From Candidatus Nomurabacteria bacterium (GTDB lineage Bacteria > Patescibacteriota > Saccharimonadia > Saccharimonadales > Saccharimonadaceae), in NCBI GenBank assembly GCA_020631935.1, contig JACKGP010000004.1, positions 23,236 through 87,235 of the forward strand: a DNA stretch of 64,000 nucleotides, written 5' to 3'. The position numbers and the translations under genes were made by a program. Below are positions 1 to 9,048 of this stretch, one piece after another (position 1 is the first letter of the stretch; the number at the start of each line of letters is the position of its first letter). The notes beneath the pieces are model-generated. The model saw only the letters and a program-made list of their open reading frames with translations, ran no database searches and had not been told where the DNA came from.

Positions 1-278
1 TCAACTGCAGATATACCATCTTGATACCATAACATTACAGAAATGACTACCAGTACCACAAGAAGGAACAGTCCTGCTGCATAGCGCTTCCACGGCCTTT
101 TAGTCTTTTTGAAGTCGTTGCTGCTTCTAGTGTCGACCTGCCTTGCAGCCTGATCCGAATTCAAGATCTCTGTATGTGAATCGATATCTGACGCACTAAC
201 CGCTGCAGGCGTCGCAGGTTTATCTATCTTCTGCGTCGGTCTTTTTACGGGCTTACGTCGTGGTTGTATGTCATTCAT
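1..278 (-). CDS. Partial N-terminus of a single-pass membrane protein, probably endolytic transglycosylase MltG
   Basis: About 92 codons are open to the left window edge with no stop. The visible part is a basic, polar cytoplasmic stretch of roughly 65 residues followed by one transmembrane helix (GLFLLVVLVVISVMLW) and the start of an outside domain, so the topology is N-in. The catalytic part is missing, so the function is not visible. MltG is inferred because mltG commonly follows ruvX in bacteria and has this N-terminal layout; it would cleave nascent glycan strands at the membrane. The ATG overlaps the ruvX stop (ATGA), which implies translational coupling. Another membrane protein is possible. 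Confidence 0.5.
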   Translation of the reverse strand, partial: MNDIQPRRKPVKRPTQKIDKPATPAAVSASDIDSHTEILNSDQAARQVDTRSSNDFKKTKRPWKRYAAGLFLLVVLVVISVMLWYQDGISAV

Positions 279-676
279 CGATTTAACTCCAAATAATCTT
301 GTAATATTATTCTTGCCGCTTCGGCATCTATGTCTGCCTTTGTGTGACTAGGCTGCCTTTGTGATAGATTGCGTTCAGCTACAACACTCGTAACAGACTC
401 GTCTTGAAAAACCACTTCATAGCCCCGCTCTTCTATTTTTCTAGCCTCGCCCTCTACAAACTCTGTCTGAGCGGTTGTCTCACCCTGCTGGTTGCGCGGG
501 TAGCCGATTACTATAAGTTCTGGACTATGCTCAGCCGCTAACGCGTCTAGTCTATCAAGAAAATCTTCATCCATATCTAACGTAGTTAGCGCAGCCGCTA
601 TCTTTACGCCAGCAGGGGCTAAGGCTACTCCAGTGCGAGTCGTACCGATATCTAGTCCAAGCAGCTGTTTAGTCAT
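275..676 (-). CDS. ruvX: RuvX/YqgF family nuclease-like protein
   Basis: This 133-aa protein has the RNase H-fold opening LLGLDIGTTRTGVALA with its metal-binding Asp, and the later motifs VIGYPRN and QDESVTS typical of YqgF. In other bacteria the family matures the 5' end of 16S rRNA and was first proposed as a Holliday-junction resolvase. Length is normal for the family (about 135-140 aa). It sits in a tight operon: its start overlaps the end of the upstream J-like membrane protein gene by 8 nt, and its stop overlaps the start of the next gene by 4 nt. Nothing is unusual apart from the lack of a clear Shine-Dalgarno, consistent with coupled translation. Confidence 0.9.
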   Translation of the reverse strand: MTKQLLGLDIGTTRTGVALAPAGVKIAAALTTLDMDEDFLDRLDALAAEHSPELIVIGYPRNQQGETTAQTEFVEGEARKIEERGYEVVFQDESVTSVVAERNLSQRQPSHTKADIDAEAARIILQDYLELNR

Positions 677-2327
677 TTTTTATCGAAAACTCAACCGTGA
701 TTCGTTTATTATCACTCGGAACAGTGTTCAGCCAAAATGGAAAGAACTTCACATCCACTTGCTCAACACCTTTTATAGACTGTACCTGCTGCTGGACCTC
801 ACCGTAGCGCATATTATGAGACGCCTGCTTAATTTTCTCTTCGTCGATCTTTGGACCAATCTGAGCAGTAACTACTAGTGTGGCTTTTGCACCCGAGTTA
901 GCCTTGGTGATATCCTGGAATGTAGCGCCCTTGCTGCCATTTTCGTATATGCGCTGATCAGTAACCTTTTCATCTTTGAACTGTTTCTGCATATATGCTT
1001 CTACAAATTTACCCACCTCGTCCCTGCTAACACCGTAGAGCTGGTATTTCGCAGTAGTTTTTAAGGTAGCTCCATTTTCAGCATCTTCTCCTACCGCTGG
1101 ACTGACCGATGTTTTGTCATAAGAAACAGCAAAGCTCTCTGTCAATACAACAATGTCTGTACCGAATTTAGCTTTTAGCGCATCACGCTGTGCGGCAGAT
1201 GACTGCTTGACCAGATCTTGTTTGGCAGCCTGTACGTCCGCTTCGGTAACAACCTTTATGAACTTGCTAACACCGCCCGAGGTTGGTCCTTCAAATGAAC
1301 CCGACACACCACTAGGCCCGCCAGACACCTGGCCAGTCGCAGCATTATACTTTGATCCGTTTTCGGCTGCCACTACACTAACACTGGCAGTTCCTGGACT
1401 ACCGGAGCAGTTGAATATATTCGGGCAATTAACCGAACCGCGTGGTATAGTCACCCCCTCTCCAGTAACAAACTTAAGTCCACCACTAGACTCAAGAGTC
1501 GCACCAGCCTGAAGGGTTACGTCTTGAAGTGTCGTGTTTTCAAAAACAACAGTTCCCCCAGCCTTTTCGCCCACATCCTTCCTGCCAGTTGGCTTTACTT
1601 CCATAGTTTTCTCCTCGGAACTACTCTCTACAGCCGCCCTTATGGTCGACTTGGCTGCATTAGTGTCCTGCGATGACAGTAGCTGGACTGGCGTATTAAT
1701 GGACTCGCCGTTAGTTTTGGCGGCAATTTTTATAGTTGCATGAGGAGCAACAAAAATTGACCACAGTATAAAACCGATTATTAACAATACGGCTAGGCCT
1801 ATTAATATCAGTTTTTTGCGAAATATATTAAAGTCAGGGACTTTTGGCTTCTTCTTTGACTTTGCCGCCACTCTACTGGACAACCCGGACTTAGCAGCGC
1901 CTGCTGCCAGAGCAGCGGCCATGGCATCACCCCTAGCATCTTCCTGCTCGGCTTTAGTTGGATGTAATTTTGCGGCATGCTCGCCAACAGGAAGTTGCGA
2001 GCCATCGATTACATCGTCTGAATCATCGTTGCTAGCACTTGGCTTCGTAAGCTCAGGCTCCGCTTGAAGATTTTTTGCTACTGGTATGCCGGCCGAGCCA
2101 GCTAAGGCCTGCAACGAGCTCTTGTTTGTCACCAAGGAAAGTTTCTTTTTGCCCAGCCTCGCAGTTCTCTCAAGCAATCGCAAATTGACAGCACTCTGCA
2201 GTACGCCAATTCTTTTTGGGGGTACAAGCGAAACTGTGTCGCTTTTCGCGGCTTTTACTTTGCCAATAATAGATGTGATATCATCTTCGACGTCTATGTA
2301 GATAATATCGTGTTTTGGATCAGCCAT
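669..2327 (-). CDS. Membrane protein with baseplate-J-like extracellular domain
   Basis: The 552-aa protein has an N-terminal cytoplasmic alpha/beta module (about residues 5-90, starting DIIYIDVEDDITSIIGKV), a linker rich in Ala, Asp and Lys, one transmembrane helix (about 172-193), and a large outside region. Residues about 240-370 (TLESSGGLKFVTGEGVTIPRGS and AENGSKYNAATG) resemble the baseplate J-like fold that is often annotated in Patescibacteria membrane proteins. I do not know its function; a cell-envelope structural role is inferred. It starts 3 nt after the FtsA/PilM-like gene stops, so the two are probably made together, as with PilM and its membrane partner. This is not a phage gene: no other phage genes are nearby. 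Confidence 0.6.
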   Translation of the reverse strand: MADPKHDIIYIDVEDDITSIIGKVKAAKSDTVSLVPPKRIGVLQSAVNLRLLERTARLGKKKLSLVTNKSSLQALAGSAGIPVAKNLQAEPELTKPSASNDDSDDVIDGSQLPVGEHAAKLHPTKAEQEDARGDAMAAALAAGAAKSGLSSRVAAKSKKKPKVPDFNIFRKKLILIGLAVLLIIGFILWSIFVAPHATIKIAAKTNGESINTPVQLLSSQDTNAAKSTIRAAVESSSEEKTMEVKPTGRKDVGEKAGGTVVFENTTLQDVTLQAGATLESSGGLKFVTGEGVTIPRGSVNCPNIFNCSGSPGTASVSVVAAENGSKYNAATGQVSGGPSGVSGSFEGPTSGGVSKFIKVVTEADVQAAKQDLVKQSSAAQRDALKAKFGTDIVVLTESFAVSYDKTSVSPAVGEDAENGATLKTTAKYQLYGVSRDEVGKFVEAYMQKQFKDEKVTDQRIYENGSKGATFQDITKANSGAKATLVVTAQIGPKIDEEKIKQASHNMRYGEVQQQVQSIKGVEQVDVKFFPFWLNTVPSDNKRITVEFSIKND

Positions 2328-2330
2328 ATC

Positions 2331-3605
2331 TTATATACGCAAAATCTTGTTTACTTTTTCTTTGACACTCTCGGTGTCGCTTCCACCTAACAGTGTATCA
2401 TATCCGACACGGAGCAGCCCCATGGCAGTGATGAATGTGTGGTCATTGGCCTTGCCAGTTTTATCCTTTACGCCCAAAACATCGTCTGGATGAATCAGCT
2501 TCACCGTAGGCTTTTTCGTAAAGGGTAGATCCTTGTGCCAATCCTCAGCCTTTAAGCCCTCTATCAACGGGGCCAGGCTAGCACCACCACCACATAGAAG
2601 TACGCGATTAGGCAAATGGTCAACTGAATCAAACTCACTGAGCGCCAACTCAACCCCAGATAGCCAAACTTCCAAGGTTCTATTAACAGACTCCCCTAGC
2701 TTCTTTTTTACTGTCGGCTTCATCTTGTCATTATCAAAATTTACCTTCAGTTTTTCTGCTGCATCGTAGCTAAGATCAAGGTCGGATGCGATCGTACGAG
2801 TAAAGCTACGTCCACCAATACCAAACATTCTGGTACCCTCAACACCGCCATCATTCACAACAGCAATGTCAGTAGTTCCACCACCAACATCTGCTAAAAT
2901 GGCCGTAAAGTTACTGCTGGCATCATCACCTAGCACACTTCTACTAACGGCAAATGGCTCAGCCGCTACCGCAAGCAAATCTAAAGCTAGCTCATCAGCA
3001 ACTCGCTCGAGCGCGCCAATATGCACCATCGGTGCAAATGCAGTATAAATCTGTACCGCAACATCTTTTCCCTGAAAACCAATCGGATTCGTCACCTTGT
3101 AGCCGTCTATGTGGATGCTAACTAGTGCTGAATTAACCAACTTCACCTCGACAGATTCGTTGCCAGTTTCTAGCGCGATTTGTCGCTGTGCTTTTACCTG
3201 AGCTCGCTCTTGAACTTTTTCAATAATTAGCTCCATTTCGGCTTCATCTAGCGCACGGTCTGGCTGCGGTCTGCGATAGCGAATTGTATCAGTAATGCCT
3301 TTTACTAACTCGCCAGCTATACCTATAATCACCCTCTTAGCCTGCAGACCAGCTTGCTCCTCTGCTTCAGCCAGGGCAGCCTCGCAATTCTGAACTACAG
3401 CAGAGATATCCGCTATTGCACCGGAATGCATATCGCTAACATTTTGCTTCTCGCGACCAACACCGACAATTTTCATTTCATTGTCCTCTAGCCTGGCAAT
3501 CAACGCCTTTACGTAAACTGTACCTATATCAAGTGCTACGATATGGGCTTGGTTATCATTCTCTTGTCGATTCTCGCGTAGTTCTCGTAATTTTTCTAAA
3601 ACCAT
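2331..3605 (-). CDS. FtsA/PilM-like actin-fold ATPase
   Basis: This is a 424-aa actin-fold protein. The phosphate-1 motif is VALDIGTVYVKALIA near residue 24, the FtsA-like SHS2 segment follows (IGIAGELVKGI), the phosphate-2 motif is LADVGGGTTDIAVV, and the adenosine motif is VLLCGGGASLAPL. In other bacteria FtsA tethers FtsZ filaments to the membrane and PilM docks the type IV pilus platform. The C-terminus (VNKILRI) lacks a clear amphipathic membrane-targeting helix, so membrane attachment may come from the co-transcribed membrane protein. The start has TATAAT 11 nt upstream and no Shine-Dalgarno. FtsA versus PilM cannot be settled here; the ordering of motifs fits FtsA slightly better. Confidence 0.75.
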   Translation of the reverse strand: MVLEKLRELRENRQENDNQAHIVALDIGTVYVKALIARLEDNEMKIVGVGREKQNVSDMHSGAIADISAVVQNCEAALAEAEEQAGLQAKRVIIGIAGELVKGITDTIRYRRPQPDRALDEAEMELIIEKVQERAQVKAQRQIALETGNESVEVKLVNSALVSIHIDGYKVTNPIGFQGKDVAVQIYTAFAPMVHIGALERVADELALDLLAVAAEPFAVSRSVLGDDASSNFTAILADVGGGTTDIAVVNDGGVEGTRMFGIGGRSFTRTIASDLDLSYDAAEKLKVNFDNDKMKPTVKKKLGESVNRTLEVWLSGVELALSEFDSVDHLPNRVLLCGGGASLAPLIEGLKAEDWHKDLPFTKKPTVKLIHPDDVLGVKDKTGKANDHTFITAMGLLRVGYDTLLGGSDTESVKEKVNKILRI

Positions 3606-3708
3606 AGATGTTATCCATTATAGCATTAGCGTAACAGTTAAAACCATAAACTTGCAAAACTCTCTACAAGCTTGTAATAAACCCTATTTTATGGTATTAT
3701 TTGTATAT

Positions 3709-4632
3709 ATGGACCGCCTTTCGAAACCAGGTGTTAATTTTAACCATGATGACATAGCAAAGTTGGCTGAAATTGAACAGGCGGCCGACCTGACCGATCA
3801 TCTAGGGAACTTGCGCCGTGAAATTGATAGGCAGGCCACTCCTACAGTTGCAGAATTTAGTAAATATAAGTTTGATAAATTGGCTATACTTTACGATTAT
3901 CCAGAGGAGATTCGAGAGCTTTTAAACATTTACGATAGCGATGTAGAGGAGGTGTCTGTGACTGTTGGCAGCCAAACACTCTCGCCATCAATTAGAGTTG
4001 CAACCAGCAATATAGGCATATTTGAAATTAACACGGTGAAGGATGAATCCAGTGAATCTACGTACAACCTATCGTTGCGGGCTAGTCATATCGATTTTGA
4101 CGAACAGGAAGTATCTCCCGAGTCAGTCGGAAACCTGCTTGTTAGCATGGCAATGTCGTCTGATGCTTCGTCTTATGTCGATGAGGTAAAACGTGAAAAC
4201 AAGAGGATAGAAAAACTAGATCCGCGCGGTCCAAAAACCCTATTTTTGATCGAAAGTAATTTAGCCGAACAGGCCGACTTTGTACAGAAAGTCCAGCAGT
4301 ACCAGCTAGAATATGAAACCAAGGATGATGCGTCCTCCCTAGTCTTGGATTTATACGTCACAACTCAAAACGACGGTCTAGAGTGCTACGACGCCTCACT
4401 TACAGGTTATGAATCAGAAGATGGATATACCTGTATATTTAATATATCTGCCAACTGCATAACACTTTCCGATGGAACATTTGAGTCTAGTGTTCAAGGT
4501 AGTCGCACCGTGTCCACGATCGACGGCACAAAAACACACAGTCTAAATAGAATAATTGCGGGTGGATACCTAAATAGTGCCGTATCTGCAATGGGCAAGA
4601 AACCAGTACCTGTGCGCAACTCAGCAAAATAG
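3709..4632 (+). CDS. Conserved-looking hypothetical protein
   Basis: I do not recognise this 307-aa acidic, soluble protein. The start MDRLSKPG is chosen because TATTAT lies 8 nt before this ATG, matching the leaderless pattern of the window, whereas an upstream in-frame ATG would sit before the promoter. There is no signal peptide, membrane helix or obvious catalytic motif. A basic, polar stretch occurs near the middle (VKRENKRIEKLDPRGPK). The stop codon abuts the stop of alaS on the other strand with no gap (TAG followed by CTA), so the two genes converge without a spacer. Confidence 0.6.
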   Translation: MDRLSKPGVNFNHDDIAKLAEIEQAADLTDHLGNLRREIDRQATPTVAEFSKYKFDKLAILYDYPEEIRELLNIYDSDVEEVSVTVGSQTLSPSIRVATSNIGIFEINTVKDESSESTYNLSLRASHIDFDEQEVSPESVGNLLVSMAMSSDASSYVDEVKRENKRIEKLDPRGPKTLFLIESNLAEQADFVQKVQQYQLEYETKDDASSLVLDLYVTTQNDGLECYDASLTGYESEDGYTCIFNISANCITLSDGTFESSVQGSRTVSTIDGTKTHSLNRIIAGGYLNSAVSAMGKKPVPVRNSAK

Positions 4633-6531
4633 CTACAAAAGAACTGCTTTTATGCGGCGCACGCCAGCACTTGAAGATTCTTCTTTGGTGATTTTAAATT
4701 TTTTACCATCTTCAGCTAGCTGCATAGTATGATCAACGTGTGGTCCGCCACAAATTTCAAAGCTAAATGGTCGCTCATTTTCTGGAGAGTTTAAATCCTT
4801 CATGCTATAGACTTTCACTGTTTCACCGTAGCGATCGCCAAATTGACCGAGTGCCCCCAATGGGCCAGTTGCCTCTTTGGTAGGGTATTCGGAAAACGAA
4901 ATTTTTAGATCTTTTTCTATTTGTTCATTTACGATTCTCTCGACTTCATCAAGCTGATCGCGAGTGACTTTTTCTGGATGAGAAAAGTCGAATCTCAGTC
5001 GCTCTTTGGTGATGTTGCTACCACGCTGAATCACATGATCACCTAATACATCACGTAAGGCCTGGTACATTAAGTGAGTTGCCGTATGAAGTTTTTTGTG
5101 CTCAATAGTCTGGCCGCCCAGGCCGCCTTTGAACGTACCTTTTGCAGCCGTTTGCGAGCGAGTACGCTGCTCATCCATCTTGAAGTTAAATTGCTCTAGC
5201 CAGTTATCTGGCAATTTGATCCCCTGCCTGCTGGCCTCTTCGACACTCAATTCAACTGGAAAACCATACGTGTCATAGAGCATAAACAGCTCTTCGCCAG
5301 TCAGTCCGTCGTCAGCGAACTTACCCAAATGCTTGATACCCTTTCGCAGCGTTTGACGGAAAGTTTTCTCCTCTTTCGCTAGCGTAGAAATTACTTCATC
5401 ACGCTTTTTGGCAACTTCAGGGAAGTCATCATGATACAAGTCGGCGATTACCGGCACGACACCTTCGAGGAAATTTTGCTCGATTCCCAACTCAAAACTA
5501 TAGCGAATCGCACGGCGCAAAAGCCGACGCATTACATAACCCTGCTCTTTATTGCTTGGCTTGCAACCATCGACTGCCATAAATGTTGCTGCCCTCAAAT
5601 GATCGGCAATTACTCGCATACTTTCAGTGTGGTTTTCATATTTTTTACCACTTAAGTTCTGTAGTTTCTCTATAATTGGCCACATAAGGCTAATCTTAAA
5701 AACATCTGGGTCGTTTAATTTAGCAGCAGCGATGCGCTCTAAGCCAGAGCCGTGATCAACATTCGGCTTTTCCAACTTTTCAAACTTTCCGTCCGCAACT
5801 TTTTTATAGGCCATAAATACATTGTTGCCGATTTCCATAAAACGCCCACAGTCACAGTTCGGGTGACAGAATTCACCAAATTCTGGGTTATGCTCAATCC
5901 CGAAATCATAAAACATCTCACTATCAGGACCGCACGGATCACCAACTGGAGTATTAGCCTCATTACCATTTCGACTCCACCAGTTTTTGCTGCCATCATA
6001 GTAAAATATACGCTCGCCGTCTTTCATTCCGCGTGCATAACCAGCTTCTTCCGAGCCAATATCTGCCTGGCTATTTGAAAGACCTTTTTTAGCAAACAGC
6101 CCCGCCCAAACTTCAGCCGCCTCGGTATCTTTTGGAATATCAAACTCTGCTGCACCGCTATAGCATGTGACATAAATCCGACTCATGTCCAGCTTTACAA
6201 CTTCAGATAAAAACTCGAACATCCATTCAATTTGCTGCTCCTTAAAGTAGTCGCCCAAACTCCAATTGCCCAGCATCTCAAAGAACGTAGTATGACGATT
6301 GTCGCCAATGTCTTCAATATCTTGAGCGCGCAAACATGTTTGTGAGTCTACTAGACGATTGCCGGCTGCATGTGGCTTACCTAATAGATATGGAATAATT
6401 GGCTGCATACCACTACCTGTGAATAGTGTAGTTGGGTCATCGACTAAAACAAGTGGTGCACGTTGAATCACGGCGTGCCCACGCTCTTTGTAGAATTCCA
6501 GGTATGCATTACGGATTTGTTGAGTGTTCAT
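4633..6531 (-). CDS. alaS: Alanyl-tRNA synthetase, short form
   Basis: This charges tRNA-Ala with alanine in the cytoplasm. The class II catalytic core is clear (NAYLEFYKERGHAV at the start; FTGSGMQPIIPYLLG; QTCLRAQDIEDIGDNRHTTFFEMLGNWS). The editing domain keeps its zinc and water-binding residues HTATH and CGGPH. At 632 aa it is far shorter than the usual 860-880 aa: the C-terminal DHHA1/C-Ala region is absent, as in other reduced CPR AlaRS. A C-rich insert in the core (FCHPNCDCGRFMEIGN) may bind a metal. TATAAT lies 8 nt before the ATG. The gene converges on the hypothetical gene at 3709-4632. Confidence 0.95.
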   Translation of the reverse strand: MNTQQIRNAYLEFYKERGHAVIQRAPLVLVDDPTTLFTGSGMQPIIPYLLGKPHAAGNRLVDSQTCLRAQDIEDIGDNRHTTFFEMLGNWSLGDYFKEQQIEWMFEFLSEVVKLDMSRIYVTCYSGAAEFDIPKDTEAAEVWAGLFAKKGLSNSQADIGSEEAGYARGMKDGERIFYYDGSKNWWSRNGNEANTPVGDPCGPDSEMFYDFGIEHNPEFGEFCHPNCDCGRFMEIGNNVFMAYKKVADGKFEKLEKPNVDHGSGLERIAAAKLNDPDVFKISLMWPIIEKLQNLSGKKYENHTESMRVIADHLRAATFMAVDGCKPSNKEQGYVMRRLLRRAIRYSFELGIEQNFLEGVVPVIADLYHDDFPEVAKKRDEVISTLAKEEKTFRQTLRKGIKHLGKFADDGLTGEELFMLYDTYGFPVELSVEEASRQGIKLPDNWLEQFNFKMDEQRTRSQTAAKGTFKGGLGGQTIEHKKLHTATHLMYQALRDVLGDHVIQRGSNITKERLRFDFSHPEKVTRDQLDEVERIVNEQIEKDLKISFSEYPTKEATGPLGALGQFGDRYGETVKVYSMKDLNSPENERPFSFEICGGPHVDHTMQLAEDGKKFKITKEESSSAGVRRIKAVLL

Positions 6532-6656
6532 ATCTGTTAATTATAACATTTCGTAGCTTATATTACGAATAGCGGTGCTCGACTTAACAAACCACTTTAC
6601 GGCAACGAAACAAACGCACCTCCAAGACTGCTAGTTGTGTATAATAGAAAACATCT

Positions 6657-7421
6657 ATGTTAAGCACGAGCAAAAAGGGTGGTTTTACTATTGTCGAATT
6701 GTTGATAGTAATCGTCGTGATAGCGATTCTTTCTGCAATAACCATGGTAGTTTATAGTGGCGTCACTAAACGCACACACACCTCTTCACTGCAGACAGAT
6801 GTCAAAGCACTAGACCAAGCACAAAAAGTGTACATGGCACTATCCGACAAGCCACCAATTGCCTATGACTCAAACGGCAACCCCCAGGATATGTTAGTCT
6901 TTGCTAATAATAAAGGGAATTCATTACTAGTAAAGATACGTAACGACAACCAAAACTACTGCATCTACGGATACAATCCTGACTCATCGTACCCCAACGC
7001 CCAAACGCCCCTCATTCGATCGTCTGACGGCAAGGCATGCGACCCCCTGCCTTCAGGAGACCCCATAACAACAAGTAGCGTATACAATACGGTATTTATT
7101 ATCGGGCAACGGATGGAGACCTTTAAGGTGCAGTACACATACTACCCGCATGTTAACGAACTAACCACTATAGGACTTGTCATCAAGCCAAATGCCGATA
7201 GCGCTAATCAGCAGCAGCTTTACTGCCGCAACGATACAAACGCTATTTACTTGCAAATAGATCAGTCTGAGAACAAAGTTTATGTATACGATACTCACAC
7301 CAGGCAGGTTAGCGAGCCTATCGAACTCGGTAAATTGTCACTTAGCAACATCTGCCCTCAGTTCAATATCGCAGGTCAGCCAGGCTATGAATCAACGGGT
7401 ATCAAAAACCCTGATATCTAA
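6657..7421 (+). CDS. Type IV prepilin-like protein
   Basis: This 254-aa protein begins with a class III signal: a short basic leader ending KKGG, then FTIVELLIVIVVIAIL with Glu at mature position 5, the standard prepilin peptidase site and membrane/polymerisation helix. The C-terminal region is a long polar globular domain with five cysteines, so it could be a large minor pilin or pseudopilin. TATAAT lies 11 nt upstream of the ATG. Its stop overlaps the stop of mnmA on the opposite strand. No pilus ATPase or platform gene is nearby; four further prepilins lie at 39-41.6 kb. Confidence 0.8.
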   Translation: MLSTSKKGGFTIVELLIVIVVIAILSAITMVVYSGVTKRTHTSSLQTDVKALDQAQKVYMALSDKPPIAYDSNGNPQDMLVFANNKGNSLLVKIRNDNQNYCIYGYNPDSSYPNAQTPLIRSSDGKACDPLPSGDPITTSSVYNTVFIIGQRMETFKVQYTYYPHVNELTTIGLVIKPNADSANQQQLYCRNDTNAIYLQIDQSENKVYVYDTHTRQVSEPIELGKLSLSNICPQFNIAGQPGYESTGIKNPDI

Positions 7422-8446
7422 ACAACTACCCCGCCGCCCAGACATTTATTGCCGCTGTAAATAACAGCCGATTGCCCTGATGTAATTGCTCGCTGCTTAT
7501 CAGCCAGTGTTAATGTATTACCTTCAATAACTGCATCAACTAGGGCAGCGCGATGACGAATACGCACCTGCACGTCCCTAGGCCTTTCTGAAGACTCATC
7601 AATCCAATGAATATTTTGTAGCTCTATTGTCTGGCGCCAAATATTATCATCGTTAATGTTTCTAGACACATAGACCTCATTTCTCTCCATGTCTTTACCG
7701 ACGACATAGTACGGCAGTCCGCCACCAAGATCCAGTCCGTGGCGCTGACCTAGAGTGTAGAATATTGCGCCGTCATGTCGGCCAATTTTATCTCCAGATT
7801 GCTTATCAACTATATCGCCCGGCTGAGTTTCTACGTACTGACCCAAAAACTCCTTCATGCCAACTTGGCCTACGAAGCAGACCCCCATACTTTCTTTCTT
7901 TCCAGCAGTTACTAGACTGCGCGCTGCAGCCTCTTTTCGAACCTGCTGTTTTGTCATATCGCCAAGCGGGAAGAGAGTTTTTTCTAAAGCCTCTTTTGTA
8001 ACTCTATACAAAAAATAGGTTTGATCCTTATTTTCATCGGTAGCCTTAAGTAGATTACCGTCTGAAGTCTTTGCATAATGACCCGTTGCAATCATATCAG
8101 CGCCTTGATCTAGTGACGCATCTAGAAATAGCTTAAATTTAACCTCTTGATTACACATAATGTCAGGGTTGGGCGTGTGGCCAAGTTTATACTCATCAAT
8201 CATATATTGAACAACTTGGTCTCTATACTCCCGCTCAAAGTCAAAAACCCTAAAATCAATACCAAGCTTGACAGCTACACGCTTGGCGTCGGCTAAGTCC
8301 TCTGCCCATGGGCACTTCATGCCCGGTAGGTCTTGGCTCCAATTCTTCATATAAACACCGATGACATCATAGCCCTGCTCTACTAGAAGGGCTGCCGCAA
8401 GAGAGGAGTCAACTCCACCGCTCATGCCTACAAAAACTTTTGTCAC
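7418..8446 (-). CDS. mnmA: tRNA-specific 2-thiouridylase MnmA
   Basis: MnmA thiolates U34 of tRNA-Lys, -Glu and -Gln. The PP-loop GMSGGVDSS binds ATP, and the two active-site cysteines appear in NPDIMCNQEVKF and GVCFVGQ; the C-terminal beta-barrel follows and ends GGGVVV. I place the start at a GTG that overlaps the stop of the upstream ydcF-like gene (GTGA), giving about 342 aa and a first motif at residue 6; a longer in-frame start would run through that gene. The operon with cysteine desulfurase supplies the sulfur donor. No TusA relay genes are seen here. Confidence 0.93.
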   Translation of the reverse strand: MTKVFVGMSGGVDSSLAAALLVEQGYDVIGVYMKNWSQDLPGMKCPWAEDLADAKRVAVKLGIDFRVFDFEREYRDQVVQYMIDEYKLGHTPNPDIMCNQEVKFKLFLDASLDQGADMIATGHYAKTSDGNLLKATDENKDQTYFLYRVTKEALEKTLFPLGDMTKQQVRKEAAARSLVTAGKKESMGVCFVGQVGMKEFLGQYVETQPGDIVDKQSGDKIGRHDGAIFYTLGQRHGLDLGGGLPYYVVGKDMERNEVYVSRNINDDNIWRQTIELQNIHWIDESSERPRDVQVRIRHRAALVDAVIEGNTLTLADKQRAITSGQSAVIYSGNKCLGGGVVV

Positions 8447-9048
8447 TGACTTTCCCCAGCCTGCACTGCACCGATTTTTATAATCTCGCCACCAGCCAGC
8501 CACCAACCACGCGGAGTTAGCCACCAGTACCATGGCCAATCCGGGTCGTTACTGACAGGATAATCCAGTACCGCTACATTCTGGAGGTGGGTGCGGAACT
8601 CTATGCCAGCCCGACGCTGATGATATGGAGAGGTCACAACAATTACTCTAGAAATAGCATAGTCTTTGGCGGTTTTATTAGTGTTTGCAGCATTTTGCCT
8701 GGTAGTACGTCCAAATTCTTCAGTAATGATTGCACTACTGGGAACACCGGCCTTCAAAGCCTGTAGGCGCATCACAGCCGCATTACTTGGACTACTGCTG
8801 TCTGCTGCTGCTCCCGAGAAAATGATATACCTAGCCCATCCTAGATTGTATAGACGTATAGCTTCATTTGTACGCAGACTAGTGTTACCTCCGCTAATTG
8901 CGACGATAGCATCGGCCTTTTGGCAACGACCCTGCTGGGCAGGTTTTGAATCGCAGCCCTTTAGGTCGTTAGGTGAAAGATAGGCGCTAACTCCGATAAT
9001 AACGGTTAAAATCAAAAAAAACACCGCGACAATTATACTACGCAACAT
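8443..9048 (-). CDS. YdcF/SanA-like DUF218 membrane protein
   Basis: The 201-aa protein has an N-terminal membrane anchor (residues about 4-24) and a DUF218 domain: DAIVAISGGN, then the run RTNEAIRLYNLGWARYIIFSG, and SRVIVVTSPYHQRRA with conserved Ser, Tyr and Arg. DUF218 proteins act at the envelope in other bacteria (SanA, ElyC) but their chemistry is uncertain. The gene sits between cysteine desulfurase (11-nt overlap) and mnmA (4-nt overlap), so it is translated with them; no link to sulfur transfer is known and the pairing may be only operon packing. Confidence 0.8.
   Translation of the reverse strand: MLRSIIVAVFFLILTVIIGVSAYLSPNDLKGCDSKPAQQGRCQKADAIVAISGGNTSLRTNEAIRLYNLGWARYIIFSGAAADSSSPSNAAVMRLQALKAGVPSSAIITEEFGRTTRQNAANTNKTAKDYAISRVIVVTSPYHQRRAGIEFRTHLQNVAVLDYPVSNDPDWPWYWWLTPRGWWLAGGEIIKIGAVQAGESQ

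Noticed and set aside
669..2327. Prophage baseplate gene
   Set aside because: Only the J-like fold resembles phage; the protein has a transmembrane helix and sits in an envelope/RNA operon with no other phage genes.
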